A DNA stretch of 50,076 nucleotides from positions 1 through 50,076 of the forward strand of contig JADLFV010000104.1 in assembly GCA_020849625.1 (NCBI GenBank). Reading direction: 5' to 3'. This stretch comes from Phycisphaeraceae bacterium. GTDB taxonomy: Bacteria; Planctomycetota; Phycisphaerae; Phycisphaerales; Phycisphaeraceae. This document shows positions 26,876 through 36,018 of this stretch, one piece after another. Numbering within the stretch: the stretch's first letter is position 1; each line of letters starts with the position of its first letter. A program made the position numbers and the translations under genes. The notes below the pieces were generated by a model that saw only the letters and a list, made by a program, of their open reading frames with translations, had not been told where the DNA came from and made no database searches.

Positions 26876-27787
26876 CGGGCAGTAGGGAGTAGGCACTGGG
26901 TGCTGTTGACTCGTAGCTCATCGCTAATCGCCCCACGCCCCACGCCTTACGCCCCTCCGCGCCACCCCGCGTCTCCGCGAGAAAGTTGGAGGAAGGCACC
27001 CAGGCACCGAGCCACGAGGGGGGGAAAGCAGCAACAGGGGCGGATGGGTGGCCACTGTCTCTGTCGTGGATACAATAACTCCCCAGCCACATGGGGGGTC
27101 TAGTCTGATGCGGCCGGGGAGTAAATTATGTTCGAAGCGTCATGGCTTCTTCAGATGCATCGTCACACTGTTCGCTGCCACATGACTTGTGGACACAAAA
27201 AATTGTACAGGTTAGCCTGTTTCAGCCTTGATTCGAGGCGGGAGTTGCACGTAATTTTGATCGGTTCCAACTTTCCGTGTGGATGGATGATCGCATACGG
27301 GATTTTCTGATCGCTGATCCTGCTCTGCGATGCTGCGCCTCGCTGCGCAGCACGAGTTGCTGGTTTACCCCCTCGGTCCCTTGGTGCCTCGGTGCCTTGG
27401 TGGCTGCGCCCCCCCGCCAATGCCTGGATTCCTTGAATGCCTGAATTCCTGAATCCCTACCCCCCACTCCCTACCCCCTCGGTCCCTTGGTGCCTCGGTG
27501 CCTTGGTGGCTGCGCCCCCCGCCAATGCCTGATTCACTGACTGCCTGAATCTCTACTCCCTACACCCTACTCCCCTCCGCGTCTCCGCGAGAAAGTTGGC
27601 GGAAGGCACCCAGGCACCAAGCCACCGAGGCACCGAGGGGGAGCGGGGGATGGCGGATGGGGGGAACCCTTGGTGGCTTGGTCCCTCGGTCCCTGGGTGG
27701 CTGCGCCCCCCCGCCAATGCCTGATTCCCTGACTGCCTGAATCTCTACTCCCTACACCCTACTCCCTACTCCCTACACCCTACTCCC
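26876..27787. repeat. composite intergenic repeat cluster
   Basis: About 0.9 kb with no credible gene. It has two direct copies, 106 bp apart (27367 and 27473), of a unit starting CCCCCTCGGTCCCTTGGTGC, with a diverged third near 27668. Two copies of a CTCCGCGTCTCCGCGAGAAA element (about 26968 and 27577) lead into GGAAGGCACCCAGGCACC, which is the inverse of the first unit. CTACTCCCTAC-type short tandems fill the rest. Small open frames, such as the one at 27128-27310, have no recognisable feature. Confidence 0.75.
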
Positions 27788-28927
27788 TCACACCGCGGCG
27801 ATATACGCCTCAAACAATCGCTTCGCGTCGGCGAGCGTGGGCACTTCGTGGCGGAGGGATACGCCGGTGGGGAAGCGGTCGAGCACGCAGCCGGTGGTGA
27901 TTGCCTCTTCGTCCACATCGACGCGGATCAGGGCGATCCGGCGCTGGCGGGCCTTGGCGTACATCGTGTCCAGGTCGTTCATGGGGGCCTGGCCCAGGTC
28001 GATGCAGCGCAGGGACGGCACACTGATCAGCGATTCAACGTAGGGATCGATGCGGCCGCAACTGTGGATACCGCCGCCGCCGAGGGCTTGGAGGACGCGC
28101 TGGTCGTAAGGGGCGATCTGTTGCACGTACATGTCCGGCGACATCATGATGACCGAGTCGTTGCGCAGCAGGATGCGTCCGGGCAGGGTCATGGCGTGCT
28201 GGTGACAGAATCCCTCGGGGCCGTCGGTGATGAGGGGCAGTAGCTTGTTCGCCACGTCAATCTGCGTCTGGGTCACCAGGTCCAGGGCTTTCTCGACTAA
28301 TTGCGGCTTTTCGTACAACTCGGCAAACAGGCCGCTGCCGACGATCAGTTCCAGATTGTCGAATGGGCTTTGCAGATCGGACATGATGATGCGGATGATC
28401 CGATCGAGGGGCGGATACAGCGCCAGCACGTCGCGGTAGTAGGAGAGTGTTTCGATGACGCGCGGCATCCAGCCGCCGTCAAGGGCGGGCGGGCCGTGGT
28501 TGACCAGTTCTTCGAGGCTGACGCCGCCGCCGGTGTCATGGGCGATCCACGGCGGATTGTCGGCCACCTGCTCAGCGCGGGCCCCGAACAGGGAAGGAAC
28601 GATCACGATGCCGAAGTTGGCCCGCACGGTGCAGGGCAGATCGTCATCGACCAGGCCGCGGGCAGCGATGCTTGTGCCGAAGGCGTGGACCAGCTCGTTG
28701 TAGAGCATCGCGGCCGGGTCGTTGAAAATCTGAGCGTGCGGCAGCGGGGCAAACGGCAGACTATCGGTCTGCGTGAACGTGATGACCAACGGCAGTCGCG
28801 GCACCGGCTTCCAACTGAGGGCGTCGCTGTGCAGTTGATCGATCTGGGCCTGGCGCTGCGGATCGACCACGCGGCGGACGTGTTCGAGCAATTGATGCAA
28901 ATGGGCGGGTACGCGGGGGCGGGTCAT
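27788..28927 (-). CDS. uroporphyrinogen decarboxylase-like (URO-D) protein
   Basis: 379 residues with the URO-D/cobalamin-methyltransferase TIM-barrel look: GGGGIHSCGRIDPYVESL and then LRCIDLGQ near the C-terminus, and FNDPAAMLYNELVHA earlier. Planctomycetota carry many such paralogues outside haem synthesis, some linked to corrinoid methyl transfer or sugar loci. True HemE signatures are not evident, so I do not call it hemE. It stands alone at the downstream end of the hydrogenase block, on the same strand. Confidence 0.75.
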   Translation of the reverse strand: MTRPRVPAHLHQLLEHVRRVVDPQRQAQIDQLHSDALSWKPVPRLPLVITFTQTDSLPFAPLPHAQIFNDPAAMLYNELVHAFGTSIAARGLVDDDLPCTVRANFGIVIVPSLFGARAEQVADNPPWIAHDTGGGVSLEELVNHGPPALDGGWMPRVIETLSYYRDVLALYPPLDRIIRIIMSDLQSPFDNLELIVGSGLFAELYEKPQLVEKALDLVTQTQIDVANKLLPLITDGPEGFCHQHAMTLPGRILLRNDSVIMMSPDMYVQQIAPYDQRVLQALGGGGIHSCGRIDPYVESLISVPSLRCIDLGQAPMNDLDTMYAKARQRRIALIRVDVDEEAITTGCVLDRFPTGVSLRHEVPTLADAKRLFEAYIAAV

Positions 28928-29010
28928 GGCGGGTTGATTCCTATGGCACTGGAATCAAAGCATCTTACCACCGTCAGTCCTAACGGAATTGAAGTGCGTC
29001 ACAACCTCAA

Positions 29011-29054
29011 GCCGCCCTCACCCCAGCCCTCTGCCTGGGGGAGAGGGGGTAAGA
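29011..29054. repeat. GCCGCCCTCACCCC repeat, copy at the protease stop
   Basis: A 44-bp element starting GCCGCCCTCACCCCAGCCCT and ending GGGGGTAAG, with internal hairpin potential (CCCTCTGCCTGGGGGAGAGGG region). It supplies the last dozen codons and the stop of the hydrogenase protease gene. The partner copy is at 29507-29550. Confidence 0.75.
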
Positions 29055-29500
29055 AGAAGTTGGCGCACCTGCGCCAGCACCTGCTCGATGGCGGCGGCCA
29101 CGGGGGGTGACAGGCTGTCGCGGCAGGCGAAATCGCGGGCGCCCACGGCGATCAGCCAGGCGTGGGGGCAGGAGCCGAACAGCAGTTTCGCCATGTCCAA
29201 CAGGGCTGACGGGCTCAGGTGATGCGTGGATGGCGAGGCGGCGTCGGGGCCGGGGGCGAGGGCGGTGACGCGCAACTCGCCTTCGGGCACATCCACACTG
29301 GCGTCAATGAAGATGGCCCGATCGCAGCGGCTGAGCGTGTCGGCGAGCTCCGGCGTCGGTTGATGCAGAGCGAGCACTTGAACGTGGGGATCATCGCCAA
29401 AAGCTTGGCGCAGGCGCTGGGCGGCGATGACGCCGATGCCGTCGTCGCCGCGCAGGGTGTTGCCGTAGCCGAGGATGAGGGTTTTCATTTCACGGCTCAT
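29018..29500 (-). CDS. hydrogenase maturation protease (HyaD/HoxW family)
   Basis: A nickel-dependent endopeptidase that removes the C-terminal extension of the [NiFe] large subunit. The family opening TLILGYGNTLRGDDGIGV is present with metal-binding Glu/Asp/His in PTPELADTL, FIDASVDV and HHLSPSALL. Start chosen at 29500 (MSREMKT); a Met at 29488 is also possible. The far upstream frame to 29650 is inside hoxH and rejected. The last residues (TPSPPGRGLG) are encoded by a dispersed repeat. It follows hoxH by 54 bp, where its substrate is made. Confidence 0.9.
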   Translation of the reverse strand: MSREMKTLILGYGNTLRGDDGIGVIAAQRLRQAFGDDPHVQVLALHQPTPELADTLSRCDRAIFIDASVDVPEGELRVTALAPGPDAASPSTHHLSPSALLDMAKLLFGSCPHAWLIAVGARDFACRDSLSPPVAAAIEQVLAQVRQLLLTPSPPGRGLG

Positions 29501-29506
29501 GGTACT

Positions 29507-29550
29507 GCCGCCCTCACCCCGACCCTCTCCCAAGGGGAGAGGGGGTAGGA
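29507..29550. repeat. GCCGCCCTCACCCC repeat, copy before the protease gene
   Basis: A direct copy of the 29011-29054 element, with a cleaner hairpin (CCCTCTCCC, AA, GGGGAGAGGG). It fills almost the whole gap between hoxH and the protease start and could attenuate or protect the transcript. Confidence 0.75.
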
Positions 29551-29553
29551 ACA

Positions 29554-30975
29554 TCAGCGCCTGGCGACGTCCAGCAGTTTGCCGGCGGCGTCGTGCAGGC
29601 TGATCTCGATGGGCATCTGGCCCAGGGCGTGGGTGGAACAGGAGAGGCATGGATCGAAGCAGCGGATGACCGCTTCCACGCGGTTGAGCATGCCTTCGGT
29701 CAGATGGTTGCCGTCCACGAAGTGCTGGGCGACCTGCTTGATGCCGCGGCTCATGGCCAGGTTGTTGTGGCCGGTGGCGATGATGAGGTTGGCGAAGGTC
29801 ATCTGGCCGTGGTCGTCGATCTTGTAATGATGAATCAACGTGCCGCGCGGGGCTTCGGAGACGCCGACGCCTTCGCGGCGATTCGGCCTGGCCCGGGCGC
29901 GGACGAATGGATCGAGGATGTCCCTGGAATCCAGCAGCTTCTGCATATTTTCGATGCCGAAGATGATCTCAATCAGGCGTGCATAGTGGAACAGGAACGA
30001 GCTCTGCGGCACGCGGCCGAAGCGCTGACGGAATTCCGCCAGTTCCTTGTCGGCCAGCGGCGTGCCGCAGGAATCGATCACGTTGAGGCGCGCCAGCGGG
30101 CCGACGCGGTACATGCCTTCGGGATAGCCCATCGGCTTGTAGTAGGGGAACTTGAGGTACGTCCAGTTCTCGACCGCCTCGCCGATCAACGTGTGATAGT
30201 CGGCCGGCTTTACACCGGTGGCCAGCACCTTGGCGTCCTTATCGACCACGCGCAGGTTGCCGTTGTAAACGTTCAGCTTGTTCTGCTCGTCGGCAATGCT
30301 CAGGTGCAGGCTGGGGAAGCAGGCGAAGTTGTCAATGATCTCCTGATACTGATCGAGCGACTGCTTGAACCAGGTGATGGTCTTGAGGGCGATGGCCTTG
30401 GCTTCGGGAATGGCAGCCAGGATCTGGTCGCGGCGTTCGGTGGTCAGCGGCTCATTGACGCCGCCGGGCACGACCCATGCCGGGTGAATGCGCTTACCGC
30501 CCAGCAGGGCGATAATCTCCTGGCCGAACTTGCGCAGCTTGACTCCGTCGATGGCTAATTCGGGATTTTTTCGGATCAGGCCATAAACGTTGCGTTCGGC
30601 AGGATCCGCATCCATGCCCAATAAGAAGTCGGGGCTGGACAGGTGGAAGAAGCTGAGTGCGTGCGACTGCACGAACTGGGCCAGGTTCATGATGCGGCGG
30701 AGGCTGACCGCCACGGGGGGAATCTCGACGGCCAACAGCGCGTCGCAGGCTTTGGCGGAAGCCATCAGGTGGCTGACGGGGCAGATGCCGCAGATGCGGG
30801 CCATCAGCGAGGGCATTTCCGTCAGGGGGCGACCTTCGCAGAACTTCTCGAAGCCGCGGAACTGCGTGACGTGGAACTGTGCATCGGCGACTTTGCCGTC
30901 GTCGCCGAGCTGGAGGGTGATCTTGGCGTGACCCTCGATGCGCGTCACGGGATCGATGGTGATGGTGCGGGGCAT
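29554..30975 (-). CDS. hoxH: [NiFe] hydrogenase large subunit HoxH
   Basis: The catalytic subunit of a bidirectional NAD-linked hydrogenase (group 3d). The N-terminus [15 protein letters not shown] is the L0 motif. The nickel ligands lie in RICGICP (Cys62, Cys65) and DPCLSCSTH (Cys443, Cys446, His449). 24 residues follow His449, the extension removed by the maturation protease. The start at 30975 (MPRTITID) is preferred to 30987 because GGAAA lies upstream. Between it and hoxY there are 66 bp, including a short TAGATTTT tandem. Confidence 0.95.
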   Translation of the reverse strand: MPRTITIDPVTRIEGHAKITLQLGDDGKVADAQFHVTQFRGFEKFCEGRPLTEMPSLMARICGICPVSHLMASAKACDALLAVEIPPVAVSLRRIMNLAQFVQSHALSFFHLSSPDFLLGMDADPAERNVYGLIRKNPELAIDGVKLRKFGQEIIALLGGKRIHPAWVVPGGVNEPLTTERRDQILAAIPEAKAIALKTITWFKQSLDQYQEIIDNFACFPSLHLSIADEQNKLNVYNGNLRVVDKDAKVLATGVKPADYHTLIGEAVENWTYLKFPYYKPMGYPEGMYRVGPLARLNVIDSCGTPLADKELAEFRQRFGRVPQSSFLFHYARLIEIIFGIENMQKLLDSRDILDPFVRARARPNRREGVGVSEAPRGTLIHHYKIDDHGQMTFANLIIATGHNNLAMSRGIKQVAQHFVDGNHLTEGMLNRVEAVIRCFDPCLSCSTHALGQMPIEISLHDAAGKLLDVARR

Positions 30976-31041
30976 GGGGATTTCCAATTTTAGATTTTTG
31001 ATTTTAGATTTTAGATTGCTGCGTTTGTGCGATGTTCGTCG

Positions 31042-31611
31042 TTACTTTCCGAAGCGCGTCAGGCTGCTGGCGTCGGGGATACGGCCGGCCAGCAGCTCGG
31101 CGACGACGTGGAAGATGGCGTCCGGCGGGGGCGGGCAGCCGGGCACGTGGACATCGACCTTGACGATCTCGTGGATCGGCCGGGCGTTCTCGCACAGTTT
31201 GGGCACCGCCACGCAGGGGCCATCGATGGACCTGCCCGTTGAAGCGGGCTCGCCCCGCAAGGGCACGTCGGCGTTCTCCTGGTAAGCGCGTTTGAACAGC
31301 GACTCGATGGTGAAGAAGTTGCGCATGGCCGGGACGTTGCCGGTCACCGCACAGTCGCCCAGCGAGACGAGGATTTTGGTGCGGCTGCGGATCAGCTTGA
31401 TCTTGTGCAGGTCTTCTTCACTGGACACCGCGCCTTCGACCAGGGCGACGTCCACGTTCTGCGGAAACTCCTTGATATCGACGGTGGGACTGCACACGAC
31501 ATCGACCATGCCCGCCAGATCGACCAGCTTTTCATCGAGGTCGAGGAAGGACATGTGACAGCCGGAGCAGCCGTCGAGCCAGGCGGTGGCGACACGGGGT
31601 TTGGCACTCAT
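31042..31611 (-). CDS. hoxY: [NiFe] hydrogenase small subunit HoxY
   Basis: 189 residues, the short small subunit typical of the NAD-linked type, carrying the proximal [4Fe-4S] cluster that passes electrons from HoxH to the diaphorase. Cluster Cys are seen in WLDGCSGCHMS, in LGDCAVTGN and in VPGCPPPPD. A slightly unusual insert (ADVPLRGEPASTGRSIDGP) is in the usual loop region. It lies two bases after hoxU. Confidence 0.94.
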   Translation of the reverse strand: MSAKPRVATAWLDGCSGCHMSFLDLDEKLVDLAGMVDVVCSPTVDIKEFPQNVDVALVEGAVSSEEDLHKIKLIRSRTKILVSLGDCAVTGNVPAMRNFFTIESLFKRAYQENADVPLRGEPASTGRSIDGPCVAVPKLCENARPIHEIVKVDVHVPGCPPPPDAIFHVVAELLAGRIPDASSLTRFGK

Positions 31612-31613
31612 GA

Positions 31614-32360
31614 TTAGTGGTTCTCACGCATGATGGTCAAATAGGGCAGGAAATCAGGCTGTTTACGCATCTCAGCCACGGCGGTGCCCTTTTCGGTCAG
31701 AGCGCCGGTGGGGCAGATGTGGACGCACTTGCCGCAACTGGTGCAGACATCGCTGTCGCCCCAGGGCAGGTTCAGGTCGGCGGTGATGCGGCAGTCGATG
31801 CCACGGCCGGCCACGTCCCACACGTGTGCGCCTTCGATCTGATCGCACACCCGCACGCAACGGGTGCATAGCACGCAGCGATTGTGGTCCAGCCGGAACA
31901 GGTCGTGCGAGGAATCCACGACCATCTTGTCGTAACGGTACGGCTGGGTGATGTGCGTGATGCCCAATTTCACAGCCAAGGCCTGCAACTCGCAGCGGCC
32001 GTTGGACACGCACACCGAGCAGACGTGGTTGCGCTCGACGAACAGAAGCTCGACGATCTGCTTGCGATACTTCCGCAGGCGCGGACTGTCGGTGATCACC
32101 GTCATGCCTTCGCTGACCCGGGTCACACAGGCGGCGAATAATCGCGGAGAACCAGCCAGCTCGACCAGACAAATGCGGCAGGAACCCATCGGCTTGAGGC
32201 CCGGCATGAAACAGAGCGTGGGAATCTCAATCTGGTTCTCCGCAGCCACCTGGAGAATCGTCTGGTTGCGGCTGGCGCTGACTTCCTGATCGTCAATCTT
32301 CAGTGTGACGACCTGGATGTCGTGGGCTGCGGAGCTGGGGGAAGCGGTCATCGTGGTCAT
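31614..32360 (-). CDS. hoxU: diaphorase iron-sulfur subunit HoxU
   Basis: 248 residues; related to the N-terminal part of NuoG. In order: a plant-type [2Fe-2S] domain (CFMPGLKPMGSCRICLVEL), the HVCSVCVSNGRCELQ segment, and two [4Fe-4S] motifs, CVLCTRCVRVCDQ and CTSCGKCVHICPTGAL. It relays electrons between HoxY and HoxF. Its start overlaps the hoxF stop by four bases (ATGA), so the two are translationally coupled. Confidence 0.94.
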   Translation of the reverse strand: MTTMTASPSSAAHDIQVVTLKIDDQEVSASRNQTILQVAAENQIEIPTLCFMPGLKPMGSCRICLVELAGSPRLFAACVTRVSEGMTVITDSPRLRKYRKQIVELLFVERNHVCSVCVSNGRCELQALAVKLGITHITQPYRYDKMVVDSSHDLFRLDHNRCVLCTRCVRVCDQIEGAHVWDVAGRGIDCRITADLNLPWGDSDVCTSCGKCVHICPTGALTEKGTAVAEMRKQPDFLPYLTIMRENH

Positions 32361-34018
32361 ACAGCACCATCCTTGCCCTTGTCGGCGCCGGCGGCGGCTA
32401 ACTCTTTCTGGCCGTCACGCAGCAGCTCGAGGTATTCGTGGCGGAAATAACGCAGCGTGCTCAGCACCGGGTTCGGCGCCGTCTGGCCCAGGCCGCACAG
32501 ACTGGTCTGCGACACCAGTTCGCACAGGCTCTCCAGCATGGCCAGATCGTCGCTGGCGCCTTCGCCCTTGTGGATCTTCTCCAGCAGGTCGTACATCTGG
32601 GCGGTGCCCACCCGGCAGGGCACGCACTTGCCGCACGACTCGCTCTTGCAGAACTCCATGAAGTATTTGGCGACGTCCACCATGGACGAGCTTTCGTCCA
32701 TGACGATCATGCCGCCGCTGCCCATGATGGAGCCGGCCTCTTTGACCGACTCGTAGTCGATGGGCATGTCCATGTATTGCTTGGGAATGCACCCGCCGGA
32801 GGGGCCGCCGGTCTGCACGGCCTTGAACTTGCCTCCGTCGGGGATGCCGCCGCCGATGTCTTCGATGATGTCGCGCAGCTTGATGCCCATGGGCACCTCG
32901 ACCAGGCCGGTGTTCTCGATCTTGCCGGCCAGGGCGAAGACCTTGGTGCCCTTGCTCTTGTCGGTGCCGATGGAGGCGAACCAGCGGAAGCCGCGATCGA
33001 CGATGGGCGCGATGTTGGCGAAAGTTTCCACATTGTTGATCAGGGTGGGGCAACCCCACAGGCCGAACTCAGCCGGATAAGGCGGCCGCGGACGAGGCTG
33101 GCCGCGATTGCCTTCGATCGAGGCGATCAGAGCCGTCTCTTCACCGCAGACAAATGCGCCGGCGCCCAGGCGGATCTCCAGGTTGAACGAGAAGGTCGTG
33201 CTCAGGATGTTGGCCCCCAGCACGCCGATCTTCTGTGCCTGGCTGATGGCGCGCTTGAGGCGCTTGATGGCCAGCGGATACTCCGCCCGCACGTAGAGGA
33301 AACCATGCGTCGCGCCCACAGCATAGGCCGCGATGGCCATGCCTTCCAGCACGCGGTGCGGATCGCTCTCCAGCACGCTGCGGTCCATGAAGGCGCCGGG
33401 GTCGCCTTCGTCGGCGTTGCACACGATGTATTTGCGGCCTTCGCGGGCCGGCGACTTGGCGACCGTGCCCCACTTCAGTCCCGTGGGGTAACCCGCGCCA
33501 CCGCGGCCGCGCAGACCGCTGCGGGTGATCTCACCAACCACACCGGCCGGTGTCATCTCGGTCAACGCCTTGATCAGGGCCGCGTAGCCGCCGACCGCAA
33601 TATAGTCCTCGATGCGCTCGGGATCGATGACGCCGCAATTTTCCAGCACGATCTTTTCCTGGCGGGCGAAGAACGGCATGTCCGTGGGCAGGTTCAGCCG
33701 CTCGATCGGTTTGCCTTCGAGACTTTCGACGACTTCACTGACGTCGCCGTCGGTCACGCCCTTGTACATGACGCTCTTGCCTTCGCTTTCAATACTCACC
33801 AGCGGCCCGGCGGCGCACAGGCCCATGCAGCCGACGCTGCGCACCTGCACCTGGTCGGCGATGCCTTTTTCCTTGATGGCACTTTGCAGATCGTCCTTGA
33901 TCTTGTCGCTGTTCATCGAAGCGCAGCCGGCCGCGCAGCAGACGTTGACGCGGTGCTTGCAGGCACTGCGTGCCTTCTGTTCTTTGGCGGCAAGTTTGCC
34001 CAGTTCTTCGGGTGTCAT
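32357..34018 (-). CDS. hoxF: NAD-binding diaphorase subunit HoxF
   Basis: 553 residues, related to NuoF. An N-terminal thioredoxin-like [2Fe-2S] domain (VCCAAGCASMNSDK, then SVGCMGLCAAGP) is followed by the NADH/FMN-binding core (GLRGRGGAGYPTGLKWG, NADEGDPGAFMDR, GAGAFVCGEETALI) and the [4Fe-4S] motif SCGKCVPCRVGT. It carries out NAD+/NADH chemistry for the hydrogenase. GGAG precedes the ATG at 34018, and hoxE ends 14 bp upstream. Confidence 0.95.
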   Translation of the reverse strand: MTPEELGKLAAKEQKARSACKHRVNVCCAAGCASMNSDKIKDDLQSAIKEKGIADQVQVRSVGCMGLCAAGPLVSIESEGKSVMYKGVTDGDVSEVVESLEGKPIERLNLPTDMPFFARQEKIVLENCGVIDPERIEDYIAVGGYAALIKALTEMTPAGVVGEITRSGLRGRGGAGYPTGLKWGTVAKSPAREGRKYIVCNADEGDPGAFMDRSVLESDPHRVLEGMAIAAYAVGATHGFLYVRAEYPLAIKRLKRAISQAQKIGVLGANILSTTFSFNLEIRLGAGAFVCGEETALIASIEGNRGQPRPRPPYPAEFGLWGCPTLINNVETFANIAPIVDRGFRWFASIGTDKSKGTKVFALAGKIENTGLVEVPMGIKLRDIIEDIGGGIPDGGKFKAVQTGGPSGGCIPKQYMDMPIDYESVKEAGSIMGSGGMIVMDESSSMVDVAKYFMEFCKSESCGKCVPCRVGTAQMYDLLEKIHKGEGASDDLAMLESLCELVSQTSLCGLGQTAPNPVLSTLRYFRHEYLELLRDGQKELAAAGADKGKDGAV

Positions 34019-34032
34019 GATTTACTCCACAC

Positions 34033-34548
34033 TCAGGCCTTGGCGGCCTTGGGGGATAAAAGTTCCGTGAGGCGCGTCTTCATCTGCTCCTGGTTAACGC
34101 GACCAGCCACCTGGCCGTCGAACACCACCGCCGGCGCCAGGCCGCAGGCTCCCAGGCAGCGTGCCTGCAAGACCGACAACTGACCGTCCTCGGTGGTCTG
34201 GCCCGGTTTGATGGCGTACTTGCCGCGGATTTCATCCAGCAGTTGCGGCGCGCCCTTGATGTAACAAGCCGTGCCCATGCACACCACGCAGGTGTGCTTT
34301 CCGGCCGGTTTAAGCGTAAAGAAGTGATAGAAGGTCGCCACACCATAGACCTTCGACAGCGGCAGACGCAGCGACGCGGCGACGTAACGCATGGCGTCAT
34401 CGTCGATGTAGCCGAAGCTCTGTTGCACCGAGTGCAGCGTCTCGATCAGGGCGTGGCCGGCATTGCCGTTGCGGCGCATGGCGGCCTCCACAATGCGCCA
34501 GCGCTTGTCCGCAGAGGGCGGACCGGGGGCGGGAGCGTGCATTAACAT
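34033..34548 (-). CDS. hoxE: diaphorase subunit HoxE (NuoE-like)
   Basis: About 171 residues with a thioredoxin-like [2Fe-2S] fold: helical RNGNAGHALIETLHSVQQSF, then YGVATFYHFFTLKPAGKH, and cluster Cys in CVVCMGTACYIKG and QARCLGACGLAP. First gene of the hox operon. Four Mets are close together; TTGGAG sits six bases before the one at 34548, so I choose it over 34554 and over the long frame to 34653. Confidence 0.93.
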   Translation of the reverse strand: MLMHAPAPGPPSADKRWRIVEAAMRRNGNAGHALIETLHSVQQSFGYIDDDAMRYVAASLRLPLSKVYGVATFYHFFTLKPAGKHTCVVCMGTACYIKGAPQLLDEIRGKYAIKPGQTTEDGQLSVLQARCLGACGLAPAVVFDGQVAGRVNQEQMKTRLTELLSPKAAKA

Positions 34549-34570
34549 CACCATCTCCAAATGGGGTAAC

Positions 34571-34595
34571 CACGCTCTGCTACCGATAGAGCGTG
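34571..34595. promoter_or_regulatory. hairpin in the hox operon leader
   Basis: CACGCTCT and AGAGCGTG form a perfect 8-bp stem with a 9-base loop. It lies directly upstream of the hoxE ribosome binding site on the transcribed strand. A role in mRNA stability or translation is possible. The rest of the gap to 34792 is AT-richer and should hold the hox promoter, but no sure -35/-10 pair was seen. Confidence 0.45.
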
Positions 34596-34792
34596 TCAGG
34601 CGTGTGTATTGATAATGTACGACTAAAAGGCGCTGTTGAAAAGTCTGGAACAAAACAAATGTGGATTACTCTGTTGATGAACAGCGCACTGTACGAAATA
34701 AACTGCTAATCAAGTCATTTCAGTGCACTACGCTGACAAAACTAAATGCAACTGCGTCGCATTCTAACTGTGATTGATTCAGCCCGGGCCGC

Positions 34793-35476
34793 TCAGGTCA
34801 GCGACCATTCCAGGCTGTCACGTATGTGCTGGATCATGCACTTGCACGAATCGTCGCCGTCGCGGCGGATCAATGCATCGAGGATGGCCCTGTGTTGTTT
34901 GGCCGCCTCAGACAGACGCCGCTGCGTATGGCTGGAGCGGTCCGCCTGAAAGATGCGCGACATCAAGTGGCAGGTCTCGACGATGCGGCAGAGCCTGCGA
35001 TTGTTGGCCGCCTCGATGATCGTCTCGTGGAAGCGCCAGTCGATCTCCAGGAAGCGGTGCAGACTGGCACCGGTCATCGGGCCGTCGGTGTTGGAAAACC
35101 ATTTGGCCACCAGGTGGTCGATCTCGTCGAGCAGCTCTTCCAGGTAAGTCAACTGATACTCATTGATCGACTCGGCGGCCCGCGACACGGCATAGGACTC
35201 AATGGCCTCGCGTACGCCGAAATACTCGCGCAGCTCCGTGCGATCGAGCTTCTTGACCACCGCACCCAGACGCGGAACCAGTTCGACCAGGCCTTCCATC
35301 TCCAGGCGGTGCATGGCTTCGCGCACCGGCGTGGCGCTGACGCCGATCTCGCGCCCCACCAGGCGGTAATCCAGGCGGATGCCGGGCGAGTACTCCCCTG
35401 TCATGATCTGATGGCGCACGTGCTCATAGGCACGCTGCTGCATGGAAGATGTCGATCCGCGACTTACGGCACTCAA
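34793..35476 (-). CDS. GntR family regulator with FCD effector domain
   Basis: 227 residues. Winged helix at about 12-78 (YEHVRHQIMTGEYSPGIRL, then IGVSATPVREAMHRLEMEGL) followed by an all-helical FCD domain with likely metal-binding Asp/His in RFLEIDWRFHETI and CRIVETCH. FCD regulators usually respond to organic acids or sugar acids. It is upstream of hoxE in the same direction and divergent from a LacI gene, so it could control either; sequence alone does not decide. Confidence 0.88.
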   Translation of the reverse strand: MSAVSRGSTSSMQQRAYEHVRHQIMTGEYSPGIRLDYRLVGREIGVSATPVREAMHRLEMEGLVELVPRLGAVVKKLDRTELREYFGVREAIESYAVSRAAESINEYQLTYLEELLDEIDHLVAKWFSNTDGPMTGASLHRFLEIDWRFHETIIEAANNRRLCRIVETCHLMSRIFQADRSSHTQRRLSEAAKQHRAILDALIRRDGDDSCKCMIQHIRDSLEWSLT

Positions 35477-36018
35477 ACCCAGACTCCCCAGCTGATGATT
35501 TCGGAATCACCAGCATAACTTGCCTGTTGTGCAAAACGCAAATCACATAATTACAGTATATCACAAGGTTTCGCATCAGGCGGGTGAAAACATGCCCACC
35601 CGCCTCTAGCTCCCCGGACTGCCTTCAGCCAACCATGCGTACGACAACCGCCAGCCGTATTCAAACCTGTCCAGTGACGCGCCTGAAATCAGCAGGCCGC
35701 CTGCCAGTGCCTTGGTTGGCATACTGAAATCGGATCCTGGGCCTTGTCACAATGCTTTGGCTAACCACCTCTTGCCGGAGGACCAGGTACCTTCAGGAAT
35801 GTAAATGCACGTATCATTTGCAAATATTCAATACAATAAATAATCAAAATTGTACTGGTGATAGGCATGCCGATAATCCATAAAATTTGTTAGACAATTG
35901 ATACAATATATTTACAATCATAAACCACCTGACAATACCGCCTATGATGACATGAAAAATATGTAAAATTTACATAAAATATGTTTGAAATCAGGTGAAG
36001 ACTTGGTAAATTGGTCCT
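35477..36018. promoter_or_regulatory. AT-rich divergent control region
   Basis: 540 bp without a gene, between the divergent FCD-GntR and LacI genes. From about 35790 onward it is strikingly AT-rich compared with its surroundings. It contains the perfect palindrome ATGTAAAATTTACAT and several ATACAAT/TTGTA words. The 35580-35760 part is of normal GC and I see nothing defined in it. Confidence 0.6.
35961..35975. promoter_or_regulatory. operator-like palindrome before the LacI gene
   Basis: ATGTAAAATTTACAT is a perfect 15-bp dyad, 43 bp before the LacI start codon, followed by ATAAAATATGT. The position suits autoregulation by the adjacent regulator, which is inference. AT-rich dyads at this site are less typical of LacI proteins than CG-centred ones. 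Confidence 0.4.

Noticed and set aside
27128..27310. 60-codon open frame in the repeat cluster
   Set aside because: No ribosome site, no family resemblance, and it is flanked by repeats; it is likely chance.
27788..28927. hemE (uroporphyrinogen decarboxylase proper)
   Set aside because: The N-terminal HemE signature is not visible and the C-terminal half resembles the broader URO-D/methyltransferase group, so only the superfamily is called.
32438..34183. 581-codon open frame on the plus strand
   Set aside because: It is antisense to hoxF and hoxE, whose cluster motifs are intact. Such frames are common in high-GC codon use.
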